Shown: positions 1 through 6,191, counted from the first letter of the stretch. The stretch: DNA of 10,968 bases from Anaerolineae bacterium (GCA_016783285.1 JADHWW010000169.1:1-10968), one strand, 5' to 3'. The notes: generated by a model not told the origin, from the letters alone. Made by a program: numbers and translations.

Positions 1-2
1 GG

Positions 3-1172
3 CAGGATGGCGAGACAGTGCTGGCGCAGAAATCTCTGGGTCAAGGCCTGGCGTTGCACAACGACGGGGAGTATTTCACAATCTTTCAGGACCACGTCAT
101 CGGCCTGGAATATATTCGGAGCAGCCAAGAGTTGTGCGAAAAGGGGCTGTACGTGGAACTGGGCGCGTACAAATACCAAGTCTTTCTCGACTTTTGCGAG
201 GTGCGGGACAACGAATGGCGCCAGTATGCCCAATTGACTGCCTACTTGAACGGACGCGGGGTGCCGAGTATCGAAGAGGCTTTGAGAGAGGTAATCCTGC
301 GACCTGTTCACTACCCGTTCAGAGAACTGGTCAATGCACGCCTGTTCCGCCGGCTGATTGACGCCCGCGAATCAGCGAGTCAGCGAGACAGCGAGGCAGC
401 GAGGAGCCGCGAGGATTTGGTAGGCGAGGTGGAACAAAAGACGGCTCTTGTGCTCCGGGAGGTAATGCGAATTGCGAATTGCGAATTGCGAATTACGGAG
501 GAAGAATTACGGGCAGCAGCGGTTGCACGGGAGGTGCGGCAAAAGTTGGAGGTGATACTGCACCCAAAAACCAGGCTTCGCCCTGAGGCTCAGCCCGAAG
601 GGTTTTTCGGAAAAAACCTGGTTTCTCACCTGCGCGACGATCCGGTGGCCTGGCCCACGCTCCTGGGATGGCTCTTTACGCATGCCCTGGCTCAAGTTGT
701 AGACGAGGCAGACTTTGCGCAGATCAGCCGCAGTTGGATTGACGAGTGGCTGCTGGGCAAGATCGTCGCCGGCGCACTAGGAGACCTGGGACTGGACGAG
801 GGCGCGGCCTGGCAGGCGGTTGCGACGATCAAGATTCTCACCAGTCACCAGCGTTGGTTCGAAATGCAGGCCCCCAAAAAGAAGCGGGCATATCAAGTGT
901 TAGAGTCCTGGCTAAGAGACGACGAGGTGCAGCGATTCCTGCAAGTGAATCGCCACCGGGGCATCCTGTGGTTCAACAAGGAAGCGTTCGATCAACTACT
1001 ATGGTGGATGTTGCTGCCGGCAGTGGTAACGATCAGCGCCGATCCCCTTCGTCCGCCGGCCGAGGTGGCCCAGGAGATCGTCGAGGTTTACGACGTCGTG
1101 AAAAAGTTGCAGCAGGCCGAGGAAGAATCCGGGTATCAGGTGGAAAGACTGCTGGAGGCTGTAAAGAAGTGA
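3..1172 (+). CDS. C-terminal part of a large alpha-amylase-type protein (5' truncated)
   Basis: The reading frame is open from the first bases of the window, so the gene begins upstream; the GTG at 18 is internal. The first ~110 visible residues (HNDGEYFTIFQDHVIGLEYI, then ELGAYKYQVFLDFCEV, then YLNGRGVPSIEEALREV) resemble, from memory, the region following the catalytic barrel in long alpha-amylase-family proteins of Chloroflexota. The remaining ~270 residues are helical and charged. No catalytic GH13 motifs are visible, so the catalytic part would lie outside the window. Residues encoded by about 368-625 are low-complexity and come from nucleotide repeats: four 8-mers, four 7-mers and a nested palindrome. 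The flanking GH57 glycosidase suggests alpha-glucan metabolism. The assignment rests on recalled similarity and is moderate; the presence of a real gene is very likely. Confidence 0.6.
   Translation, partial: QDGETVLAQKSLGQGLALHNDGEYFTIFQDHVIGLEYIRSSQELCEKGLYVELGAYKYQVFLDFCEVRDNEWRQYAQLTAYLNGRGVPSIEEALREVILRPVHYPFRELVNARLFRRLIDARESASQRDSEAARSREDLVGEVEQKTALVLREVMRIANCELRITEEELRAAAVAREVRQKLEVILHPKTRLRPEAQPEGFFGKNLVSHLRDDPVAWPTLLGWLFTHALAQVVDEADFAQISRSWIDEWLLGKIVAGALGDLGLDEGAAWQAVATIKILTSHQRWFEMQAPKKKRAYQVLESWLRDDEVQRFLQVNRHRGILWFNKEAFDQLLWWMLLPAVVTISADPLRPPAEVAQEIVEVYDVVKKLQQAEEESGYQVERLLEAVKK
373..404. repeat. Four tandem 8-bp repeats (CAGCGAGN) inside the amylase-like gene
   Basis: CAGCGAGT, CAGCGAGA, CAGCGAGG and CAGCGAGG follow one another directly. 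They are translated as a hydrophilic Ser/Gln/Arg/Glu/Ala stretch. Eight is not a multiple of three, so each copy is read in a different frame and gain or loss of one copy would shift the frame. Confidence 0.9.
467..494. repeat. Four perfect tandem copies of GCGAATT inside the amylase-like gene
   Basis: GCGAATT is repeated exactly four times and translated around IANCELRITEEEL. The unit is 7 bp, so copy-number change would alter the reading frame. Short heptamer arrays like this also occur in spacers of this window, near 5227 and 10761. Confidence 0.93.
568..624. repeat. Nested palindromic element inside the amylase-like coding sequence
   Basis: Outer arms AAACCAGG (568-575) and CCTGGTTT (617-624) enclose an inner imperfect palindrome, CTTCG-cc-CTGAG then CTCAG-cc-CGAAG (about 576-600). 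The inner half resembles the short repeats at 2948-2968 and 7725-7752. It is read through in frame, adding a Pro/Arg/Gly-rich peptide to the protein. Confidence 0.8.
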
Positions 1173-1206
1173 TCCCCCTGTGGGAGGTTGAACTGCAATC
1201 GGAGCG

Positions 1207-1235
1207 TTGCCACCGAACGCTTCTGGTGGTAGAAT
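1207..1235 (+). promoter_or_regulatory. Predicted sigma-70-type promoter for the MNT-HEPN operon
   Basis: TTGCCA at 1207-1212 and TAGAAT at 1230-1235 each match the consensus at 5 of 6 bases and are separated by exactly 17 bp. Transcription would start near 1242, about 30 bp before the MNT start codon. It is the only good promoter-like sequence in the gap after the amylase-like gene. Confidence 0.6.
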
Positions 1236-1271
1236 TAGGTGAGGCTTGGTCACAAACTATAGGCGCCAAAC

Positions 1272-1634
1272 ATGTCAGTTGATACTATCTCAATAAGAGC
1301 AACGGGCTTCCCCACGGCGGGTGAGGGAACACTGCGCAAGATTGCCCGGCAGATGGCTCAATCGCTGCGACCGGAGAAAATCGTCCTGTTCGGTTCCTAC
1401 GCCTACGGCAAGCCAACGCCGGACAGCGATGTGGATCTGCTGGTGATAATGGAAACGTCCGCACCATCTGCGGAGCGTTACCTGGCCGTCTCTCGACTCT
1501 TGCGTCCACGTCCTTTCCCCGTGGATATCCTTGTCAAGACACCACAGGAAATCCGCCGGGCACTTGACCGGGGAGATTTTTTCATCCGCGAAATTCTCAC
1601 TCACGGATTGGTACTCTATGAGCAAGACCACTGA
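1272..1634 (+). CDS. MNT-family minimal nucleotidyltransferase (MntA-like antitoxin)
   Basis: This 120-residue protein has the signature of the minimal nucleotidyltransferase domain of the polymerase-beta superfamily. GS at residues 41-42 is followed, after exactly ten residues, by DVD (D53, D55), giving GSX10DXD; a third acidic residue is likely D85 in FPVDILV. In characterised pairs such as MntA/HepT the nucleotidyltransferase is the antitoxin and neutralises its HEPN ribonuclease partner by AMPylating it. Here the next gene encodes a HEPN protein and overlaps by 17 bp, as expected for such a pair. The start ATG at 1272 follows a promoter at 1207-1235; the ribosome site (around AGGCG) is weak. 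Family assignment is firm; the antitoxin role is inferred from the partner. Confidence 0.9.
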   Translation: MSVDTISIRATGFPTAGEGTLRKIARQMAQSLRPEKIVLFGSYAYGKPTPDSDVDLLVIMETSAPSAERYLAVSRLLRPRPFPVDILVKTPQEIRRALDRGDFFIREILTHGLVLYEQDH

Positions 1635-2004
1635 CCCCCTTGCCTGGACGGCGCTGGCCGAGGAGGATTACCTGCTGGCACGCTCGGCCCTACGCCGGAA
1701 AAGGCCTTTGCGATACGGCGCGTGCTTCCACGCCCAGCAATGCGCCGAAAAGTACTTGAAGGCTCTGCTGGTGTTCCGGGGACACGTTTTTCCCAGGACG
1801 CACGATCTATTGGCCTTGAGTGACTTATGCACCCTGGCTGGCGTCATCGTGCCTATAGCCCCTGACGAACTGGACCGCCTCTCGGCTTGTGCGGTGCAGG
1901 TGCGGTACCCCGGCGATGAGCCAACATTGGAAGAAGCCCGGCGTGCAATGGAGATAGCAAAGGCCGTGCGCCGCTTTGCCCGCAAATTTCTTGGACTCCA
2001 CTGA
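1618..2004 (+). CDS. HEPN-domain protein (HepT-like toxin partner of the MNT gene)
   Basis: I place the start at ATG 1618, giving 128 residues beginning MSKTTDPLAW; an upstream ATG at 1531 lies deep inside the MNT gene and adds non-family sequence. The core matches the HEPN domain: CFHAQQCAEKYLKALLVFRG followed by FPRTHDLLAL, then a helical C-terminus. HEPN proteins encoded next to MNT proteins are typically RNases restrained by AMPylation. The usual catalytic motif is R-X4-6-H. R32 and H38 (RYGACFH) fit the spacing, but I cannot be sure this is the catalytic pair, because many members of this subfamily have a degenerate motif. The gene overlaps MNT by 17 bp and ends in TGATG shared with the GH57 start, so its expression is probably coupled at both ends. 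Confidence 0.88.
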   Translation: MSKTTDPLAWTALAEEDYLLARSALRRKRPLRYGACFHAQQCAEKYLKALLVFRGHVFPRTHDLLALSDLCTLAGVIVPIAPDELDRLSACAVQVRYPGDEPTLEEARRAMEIAKAVRRFARKFLGLH

Positions 2005-3434
2005 TGCCCAACTCCTCGGCACGCTCAAGACGCCGCTGCTCCCTCTGCATCCACGGCCACTTTTACCAGCCCCCGCGGGCGGACCCCTTCACCGGACGTT
2101 TCCCGCGCGAGCCGGACGCCGCCCCCTACGCTAACTGGAACGAGCGCATCACCGCCGAGTGTTACGCTCCGCTGGCGGAGGCGAGTCATTTTGGGCGCAT
2201 CAGTTTCAACCTGGGCGGCACGCTGGCCCGCTGGCTGGATCAGCACGCCCATGCCACCTACGAGCGTATCGTCACCGCCGAGCGGGGGTACCGGGAGACC
2301 CACACCGCTGGCAACGGATTGGCCCAGCCGGTCCATCACACCATCCTGCCGCTGGCCCGCCGCCGTGACAAAATCTGCCAGATTCGCTGGGGCATCGCCA
2401 GTTTCACCCACCGCTTCGGCCACCAGCCAGAGGGGATGTGGCTCCCGGAGATGGCGGTGGACTACGAGACGCTGGAGATCATGGCGGCGGAGGGGGTTCG
2501 CTTCACCATCCTCTCCGACGAGCAGGTGCGGGGAGACCTCGACGCAGGGGCGGGGCCGTATTGGGTGCGCCTGCCAGATGGCGGTCGTTTCGCCGTCCTC
2601 GTGCGCGACCGGCATCTGTCCAATGCCCTCTCCTTCGGGATGCCGGACTCGGCCTACATGGACGAGTGGCTGCGCGATCAGGTGGAGTGGCGCTGCCGCA
2701 AGGATGGACTGCTGCTCATCGCCACCGATGGGGAGACCTTCGGCCACCACCACCGGCAGGGGGTACGAGTGCTGGGTCACATCCTTTCGGCGGGAGACGC
2801 TCACGGCTACTCTCTGACCACGCTGGGGGTTCACCTGCGCCAGAACCCGCCCCAGGCGCAGGTGGAGGTGATTGAGAACACCGCCTGGAGTTGCTTCCAC
2901 CATCTGAACCGCTGGGCGATTGGCTGCGATTGCACCTCGGGCGACAGCCCTTCGACAGGCTCAGGACACAGCCGCTGGAAGGGGGCGCTGCGGCGGGCGC
3001 TGGACAACCTGGCCAGCGACCTGGATTGCGTCTACGTGCAGGAGGCGCACCGGCTGGGGTTCGATCCGTGGCCGCTGCGGGACGACTACATCATCGTGGT
3101 GATGGGGCAGGTTAGCGGGCCCGCTTTCCTGTCCGGGAATGGTATGAGCCATCTCAGCGGCGAGGAAACCCAGCGGTTGCTGTGGCTACTGGAGGCCCAG
3201 TTCCACCGCCAGCGGATGTACACCAGTTGCGCGTTCTTCTTCGACGACCTGGACCGGCACGAGCCTGGTTACGCCATCGCCAACGCGGTCCGTGCCCTGG
3301 CCCTCACCCGCTGCGCCACCGGGGACGATCTGTCACACGGTTTCCGCCGCGACCTGCGGGTGGCCGTGAGCGAAAAGACGGGCCGCACCGGGGCCGACAT
3401 CTTGGATGAAATCCTGGAAAGGGCAAAGGTATGA
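2004..3434 (+). CDS. GH57 family glycoside hydrolase with DUF3536-type C-terminus
   Basis: The 476-residue protein shows the ordered GH57 conserved regions: HGHFYQP (17-23), GNGLAQPVHHTILPL (103-117), PEGMWLPEMAVDYETLE (142-158) with E149 the probable nucleophile, and ATDGETFGHHH (240-250) with D242 the probable acid/base. The C-terminal half resembles DUF3536. GH57 enzymes are retaining alpha-glucan hydrolases, branching enzymes or 4-alpha-glucanotransferases acting on glycogen or starch; which reaction applies here cannot be read from sequence. There is no signal peptide, so it is likely cytoplasmic. The start overlaps the HEPN stop by one base (TGATG) and the stop overlaps the methyltransferase start (ATGA). 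A repeat-derived insert, DSPSTGSGH, interrupts residues ~314-322. The family is clear; its place within this operon is unusual. Confidence 0.92.
   Translation: MPNSSARSRRRCSLCIHGHFYQPPRADPFTGRFPREPDAAPYANWNERITAECYAPLAEASHFGRISFNLGGTLARWLDQHAHATYERIVTAERGYRETHTAGNGLAQPVHHTILPLARRRDKICQIRWGIASFTHRFGHQPEGMWLPEMAVDYETLEIMAAEGVRFTILSDEQVRGDLDAGAGPYWVRLPDGGRFAVLVRDRHLSNALSFGMPDSAYMDEWLRDQVEWRCRKDGLLLIATDGETFGHHHRQGVRVLGHILSAGDAHGYSLTTLGVHLRQNPPQAQVEVIENTAWSCFHHLNRWAIGCDCTSGDSPSTGSGHSRWKGALRRALDNLASDLDCVYVQEAHRLGFDPWPLRDDYIIVVMGQVSGPAFLSGNGMSHLSGEETQRLLWLLEAQFHRQRMYTSCAFFFDDLDRHEPGYAIANAVRALALTRCATGDDLSHGFRRDLRVAVSEKTGRTGADILDEILERAKV
2948..2968. repeat. CCCTTCGACAGGCTCAGG-type short dispersed repeat inside the GH57 gene
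   Basis: A 21-bp sequence beginning CCCTTCGACAGGCTCAGG lies in frame in the GH57 gene and is translated as PSTGSG with flanking residues. The same type of sequence occurs in reverse orientation at 7725-7752 and in modified form at 576-602. It probably encodes a tolerated surface-loop insert. Confidence 0.75.
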
Positions 3435-4252
3435 GCCATCCCAAGACCACCTCTTACTCCGACATTGACCTCTCCCGCTGGCGGGAGTATGACCACGTGT
3501 GGACCGACTCACTGTGGCTGATCGGGGCCCGCGACCGCACCGGCGGCCACAAATTGGACTACCACGGCAACTTTGTCCCCCAGATCGTCACCCAGGCTTA
3601 CCTGCGCTACACAAAGGAAGATGACGTCGTCCTCGACCTTTTCCTCGGCTCCGGCACCAGCGCCATCGAGGCGGCGCGGCTGAACCGGCGGCTCATCGGC
3701 GTCGAACTAAAGCCCGACCTGGTGGAGACCGTGCGGGCCAAGATCTCTCCGCACCTGCTCAATGATCGTTTCCACATCCTCCAGGGCGACTCCACCCACG
3801 TCGAGACTGCTGCCCGCGTGCGAGAGGCGTTGGCGACGATGGGCGCCGAACACGCTCAACTGCTGGTGCTTCATCCACCCTATCACGATATTCTGCGCTT
3901 CAGCGACCTGTCAGAGGACCTCTCCAACGCTCCTAACCTGGAGACCTTTCTCGACCTCTTTGAGACCGTCGCCCGTCACGGTTACGACCTGCTGGAGCCG
4001 AAGCGATTTGCCGTGCTGATCATTGGTGACAAGTACACCAAAGGTGAACTGACACCCCTGGGTTTTTACTGTCTGGAGCGTATGCAGCGGATCGGCTTTC
4101 GCACAAAAGCCATCGTGGTCAAAAACATCACGGGAAACGAAAGAGCGAAGGGGCGCGACAGCAATCTGTGGCGCTACCGGGCGCTGGCCGGTGGCTACTA
4201 CATCTTTAAGCACGAATACGTCATCGTCTTCCAGAAGCCCGCGAGTCAATGA
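3431..4252 (+). CDS. Site-specific DNA methyltransferase (N6-adenine/N4-cytosine class), HPPY variant
   Basis: This 273-residue Rossmann-fold methyltransferase has the SAM-binding motif I as LDLFLGSGTS (68-77) preceded by the motif X-like NFVPQIVTQAYLRY, and an acidic motif II residue E92 in LIGVELKPD. The catalytic motif IV reads HPPY (148-151, LLVLHPPYHD) instead of the common DPPY, NPPY or SPPY. Motif I precedes motif IV, as in alpha/gamma-type orders. The enzyme would methylate exocyclic amino groups of adenine or cytosine in DNA. It overlaps the GH57 stop by 4 bp (ATGA) and the following gene by 4 bp (ATGA). The next gene may encode a partner nuclease; no specificity subunit is visible. 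An orphan or regulatory methyltransferase is the alternative. Confidence 0.85.
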   Translation: MSHPKTTSYSDIDLSRWREYDHVWTDSLWLIGARDRTGGHKLDYHGNFVPQIVTQAYLRYTKEDDVVLDLFLGSGTSAIEAARLNRRLIGVELKPDLVETVRAKISPHLLNDRFHILQGDSTHVETAARVREALATMGAEHAQLLVLHPPYHDILRFSDLSEDLSNAPNLETFLDLFETVARHGYDLLEPKRFAVLIIGDKYTKGELTPLGFYCLERMQRIGFRTKAIVVKNITGNERAKGRDSNLWRYRALAGGYYIFKHEYVIVFQKPASQ

Positions 4253-4278
4253 ACAATGAACCAATGAACAATGAACCA
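4249..4278. repeat. Two perfect 15-bp tandem repeats covering the start of the gene
   Basis: ATGAACAATGAACCA occurs at 4249-4263 and 4264-4278 and is followed by ATGAA. It encodes MNNEP twice. The unit is a multiple of three and carries a start codon, so copy number changes only the N-terminal length. Confidence 0.92.
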
Positions 4279-4929
4279 ATGAAGAGGGTGAGCCAAATAA
4301 TCCGTGGCGAACTGCGCAAGGTCAAGCAGATGCCCCCCTGGGGCCGGGTGCAGGGCGATGCCTGGGACCGCGCCAGCCGCTTCATCTACTCCACCCGCAC
4401 ACTCGACGCGCTGCGCCGCGAGACAAAGCGCGTGGCCGCCGAAGCGGGCCTGCCGCTGCGCGACTTTGGCTGCTACGTCATCCGCCGCTGGTACAATTTC
4501 CACACTCACCAGGCCGTGCTCGACGTCATCCTGGCCCACCCCCGCACCCGCCCCGAGCCTGACCCCTTTCACCACACGGTGGACTTTTACCTGGACGGAG
4601 AAGGGTTTGACCTCAAACTGACGGGGCTGCCTCGGGGCTTTGGCCGCGACCTGACATACGCCCGCGCTCACCCGGAGGAACTGGCCCGCTGGTTGTACGT
4701 CCACCAGTCGAAGCAGGGACGATTTCACGCTGCCAACCGGCTCTTCGTCGTCCTGCACGATGCGGCCAACCCCGGCCGCACGTGGGAACTGCGGCGGGAT
4801 TTTACACGGCTGGAGCGGGTCATCCACGCCTTTCTCGATGAGCCACGTTTGATGCGTGTCGAGTTTGAGGATCGGCACAAAAAACGACACCGGCCATTGG
4901 CCGGCGTCATCTTTTGCGTGCGGGAATAA
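4249..4929 (+). CDS. Unrecognised protein with D...DxK motif; candidate nuclease partner of the methyltransferase
   Basis: I do not recognise this 226-residue protein by name. It is soluble, basic and without a signal peptide. Residues 112-123 contain D112 (HHTVDFYLDG) and D121-x-K123 (GFDLKLT), separated by one beta-hairpin-like turn; with the later Q153 and the hydrophobic strand NRLFVVLHD this resembles the D-(X)n-(D/E)xK core of PD-(D/E)xK nucleases. The gene directly follows a DNA methyltransferase with an ATGA overlap, the arrangement expected of a type II restriction-modification pair. That role is inferred. Three in-frame start codons (4249, 4264, 4279) are created by a 15-bp tandem repeat; conserved-looking sequence begins at MKRVSQIIRG (4279). 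No ribosome site is visible, so translation is probably coupled. A palindrome overlaps its 3' end. Confidence 0.75.
   Translation: MNNEPMNNEPMKRVSQIIRGELRKVKQMPPWGRVQGDAWDRASRFIYSTRTLDALRRETKRVAAEAGLPLRDFGCYVIRRWYNFHTHQAVLDVILAHPRTRPEPDPFHHTVDFYLDGEGFDLKLTGLPRGFGRDLTYARAHPEELARWLYVHQSKQGRFHAANRLFVVLHDAANPGRTWELRRDFTRLERVIHAFLDEPRLMRVEFEDRHKKRHRPLAGVIFCVRE
4886..4915 (+). terminator. Candidate transcription terminator at the end of the five-gene operon
   Basis: Arms GACACCGGCCA and TGGCCGGCGTC (4886-4908) pair with one mismatch around a single T (in RNA a slightly larger loop) and are followed by ATCTTTT. It lies inside the last codons of the gene ending at 4929, before a convergent gene. The short T-run makes it a modest terminator candidate. 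Confidence 0.45.
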
Positions 4930-4937
4930 CGGGGGCT

Positions 4938-5222
4938 TTACAGAACCTCGATCTCCCAATCCACGACCTGCACTTCGGGGTGATGGGTCTCGATCCAGCG
5001 CACAGCCCGTTCGAGGACGGCGTGGACGCGGCCGGGGTCATTGGCGACGGTGACGAAGGCAATCTCTGCTGACTGCCAGGCGTCATTCCGGCCCACCTCG
5101 GCGGTGGCCAGGTTGAATTCACGACGCAGGCGGGCCAGGATCGGCTTGAGGATCCTACGCTTGCCTTTCAGCGAGCCGTTGCCGGGAAGATGTAGTTCGA
5201 CGGTACAGATGCCGATGACCAT
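4938..5222 (-). CDS. ylxP: YlxP/DUF503 family protein
   Basis: The 94-residue product starting MVIGICTVELHLPGNGSLKG matches the DUF503 (YlxP) family: an N-terminal strand, the SLKGKRRILKPILARLRREFN helix region, AEVGRNDAWQ, and a final strand with VQVVDWEIEVL. Family members are small ferredoxin-like proteins, often found near rbfA and infB and sometimes linked to ribosome maturation; function is poorly defined. I start at ATG 5222 because the 20 residues upstream in the longer frame (FPIYQFPN repeated) come only from a nucleotide tandem repeat. The promoter at 5300-5327 and a repeat-containing leader lie upstream. It converges on the gene ending at 4929 with 8 bp between them. Confidence 0.9.
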   Translation of the reverse strand: MVIGICTVELHLPGNGSLKGKRRILKPILARLRREFNLATAEVGRNDAWQSAEIAFVTVANDPGRVHAVLERAVRWIETHHPEVQVVDWEIEVL

Positions 5223-5226
5223 GTTG

Positions 5227-5296
5227 GGGAATTGGTAGATTGGGAAATTAGGGAATTGGTAGATTGGGAAACTGGTCACCAATCTATCAATCCACC
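5227..5296. repeat. 24-bp tandem duplication plus inverted partial copy in the ylxP leader
   Basis: GGGAATTGGTAGATTGGG-type units occupy 5227-5250 and 5251-5274 (22 of 24 bases identical). An approximate reverse complement (CCAATCTATCAATCC) follows at about 5279-5293. The array lies between the ylxP promoter and start codon, so the mRNA leader could fold back on itself. Confidence 0.85.
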
Positions 5297-5299
5297 ATC

Positions 5300-5327
5300 A
5301 TTGTACCATGCCTGGACGTACGGTCAA
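5300..5327 (-). promoter_or_regulatory. Predicted promoter for ylxP
   Basis: On the minus strand TTGACC (5322-5327) and TACAAT (5300-5305) are separated by 16 bp, each 5 of 6 to consensus. The TGA inside the -35 hexamer is the stop codon of the upstream lipM-like gene. The transcript would begin near 5293, leaving a leader of about 70 nt. Confidence 0.6.
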
Positions 5328-6154
5328 ACGCGCCCTGTCCACTCCTTCGTGGCGTATCTTTCCGCCCGCAACTCTTGTGCCCAGGCCCGCTCCTCGTCAG
5401 TCAGCGTGCCCGGCTCCAGGCGCAGGTTCAGCGCTTCGGCGAAGCCGGCCGCCAGCGCGTCGGCCGCCTCGTCCCAGGTGATCGGTCGGCCCAACACCTC
5501 CTCGACGGTCGTGGCGCGGGTGCGCACACGGGCGGGGTCAGGGTGGGCGGTCAGCAGCGGGCAGATGCGGGTGATGTCGCCGTATAGCGGTAGCGCGCCG
5601 TGCTGGAGCACCACGCCGCGGGCGCGCATCTGGGCGCTGCCCACCAGTTTCCGCCCGCCGGCGGTGATTTCGTAGTCGGAGGGTGTCTCGAAGCAGACCG
5701 GGCCTTTACCCCCCCCGGCCCCCCCGAAGCGGGGGGGAGGTGCCCGGCGGTCGGCGACGAGGCCCGTGACGCCCAACCGTTCGAGGCCGCGCACCAAACC
5801 TGCGCTGAGACGGCGGTAACTTTCGACGATGCCTCCGGCCACACGAGGCTCTGTCTGCGGCGCAACCACGCTGTAGGTCAGTTCGTCTACGTGCAGGATA
5901 CTCTTGCCGCCGGTGGGCCGGCGCACCAGGTCAAAGCCCGCGGCCTGCAGCGCCTCCATATCCACGTCGGCCAGCGGCTGCGCCCGGCCCAGCGAAAGGC
6001 ACGCCGGCTCCCAGGCGTAGAGACGGAGCATGGGCGGCGCCAGTCCCGCCGCGACCGCGCACAGGATTGCCTCATCCACCGCCATATTGGTCGCCCCACC
6101 GGCCGGGGCCGAGCGAAGCAGCCGCCAGGTCGCATAAGGATAATCGCTCATCAT
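5324..6154 (-). CDS. lipM: LipM-like octanoyltransferase / lipoate-protein ligase A family protein
   Basis: The 276-residue product belongs to the biotin/lipoate A/B protein ligase fold. Visible family features are the N-terminal ATNMAVDEAIL helix, the substrate loop RRPTGGKSILH (78-88; the usual RRxTGGGAVxH with one Gly replaced by Lys), LTYSV, a cysteine at C154 in VCFETPSDYEI matching the catalytic cysteine of LipM enzymes, the conserved lysine K169 in GRKLVGSAQ, and ARGVVLQHGALPL. LipM transfers octanoate from acyl carrier protein to lipoyl domains such as GcvH; lipoate ligase activity is the alternative, but the cysteine favours LipM. Residues ~137-152 (APPPRFGGAGGGKGP) are a low-complexity insert encoded by a C/G-run palindrome. 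The -10 box lies so close to the ATG that the mRNA is probably leaderless. Confidence 0.85.
   Translation of the reverse strand: MMSDYPYATWRLLRSAPAGGATNMAVDEAILCAVAAGLAPPMLRLYAWEPACLSLGRAQPLADVDMEALQAAGFDLVRRPTGGKSILHVDELTYSVVAPQTEPRVAGGIVESYRRLSAGLVRGLERLGVTGLVADRRAPPPRFGGAGGGKGPVCFETPSDYEITAGGRKLVGSAQMRARGVVLQHGALPLYGDITRICPLLTAHPDPARVRTRATTVEEVLGRPITWDEAADALAAGFAEALNLRLEPGTLTDEERAWAQELRAERYATKEWTGRV
5709..5737. repeat. C-run/G-run palindrome inserted in the lipM-like gene
   Basis: Eight C at 5709-5716 are followed by GG, then seven C (5719-5725), GAAGC and seven G (5731-5737), forming a perfect 7-bp stem with a 5-nt loop. It is translated as a Pro/Gly-rich stretch just before the active-site cysteine. 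Homopolymer runs this long are prone to slippage and sequencing error. Confidence 0.85.
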
Positions 6155-6162
6155 CTCTGGGT

Positions 6163-6191
6163 ATTATACACCGTGCCTCCCAATGCGTCCA
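6163..6191 (-). promoter_or_regulatory. Predicted promoter for lipM, probably giving a leaderless mRNA
   Basis: On the minus strand TGGACG (6186-6191, 4 of 6) and a perfect TATAAT (6163-6168) are 17 bp apart. The -10 box ends 8 bp before the ATG at 6154, so transcription would begin at or within 1-2 bases of the start codon. No ribosome-binding sequence is present. Confidence 0.6.

Noticed and set aside
373..494. Possible CRISPR-like array in the amylase-like gene
   Set aside because: Units are 7-8 bp, directly adjacent with no spacers, and no Cas gene is present.
1531..1617. Upstream extension of the HEPN gene from ATG 1531
   Set aside because: The added 29 residues lie entirely inside the MNT gene and do not look like HEPN sequence; ATG 1618 gives the normal family start.
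2025..2903. Long minus-strand open frame of 292 codons
   Set aside because: It is the antisense shadow of the GH57 gene, which has clear family motifs; the minus-strand product has biased composition and no recognisable domain.
5223..5282. Upstream extension of ylxP adding FPIYQFPN twice
   Set aside because: These residues derive only from the 24-bp tandem repeat; the DUF503 family begins at MVIGICTVELHL.
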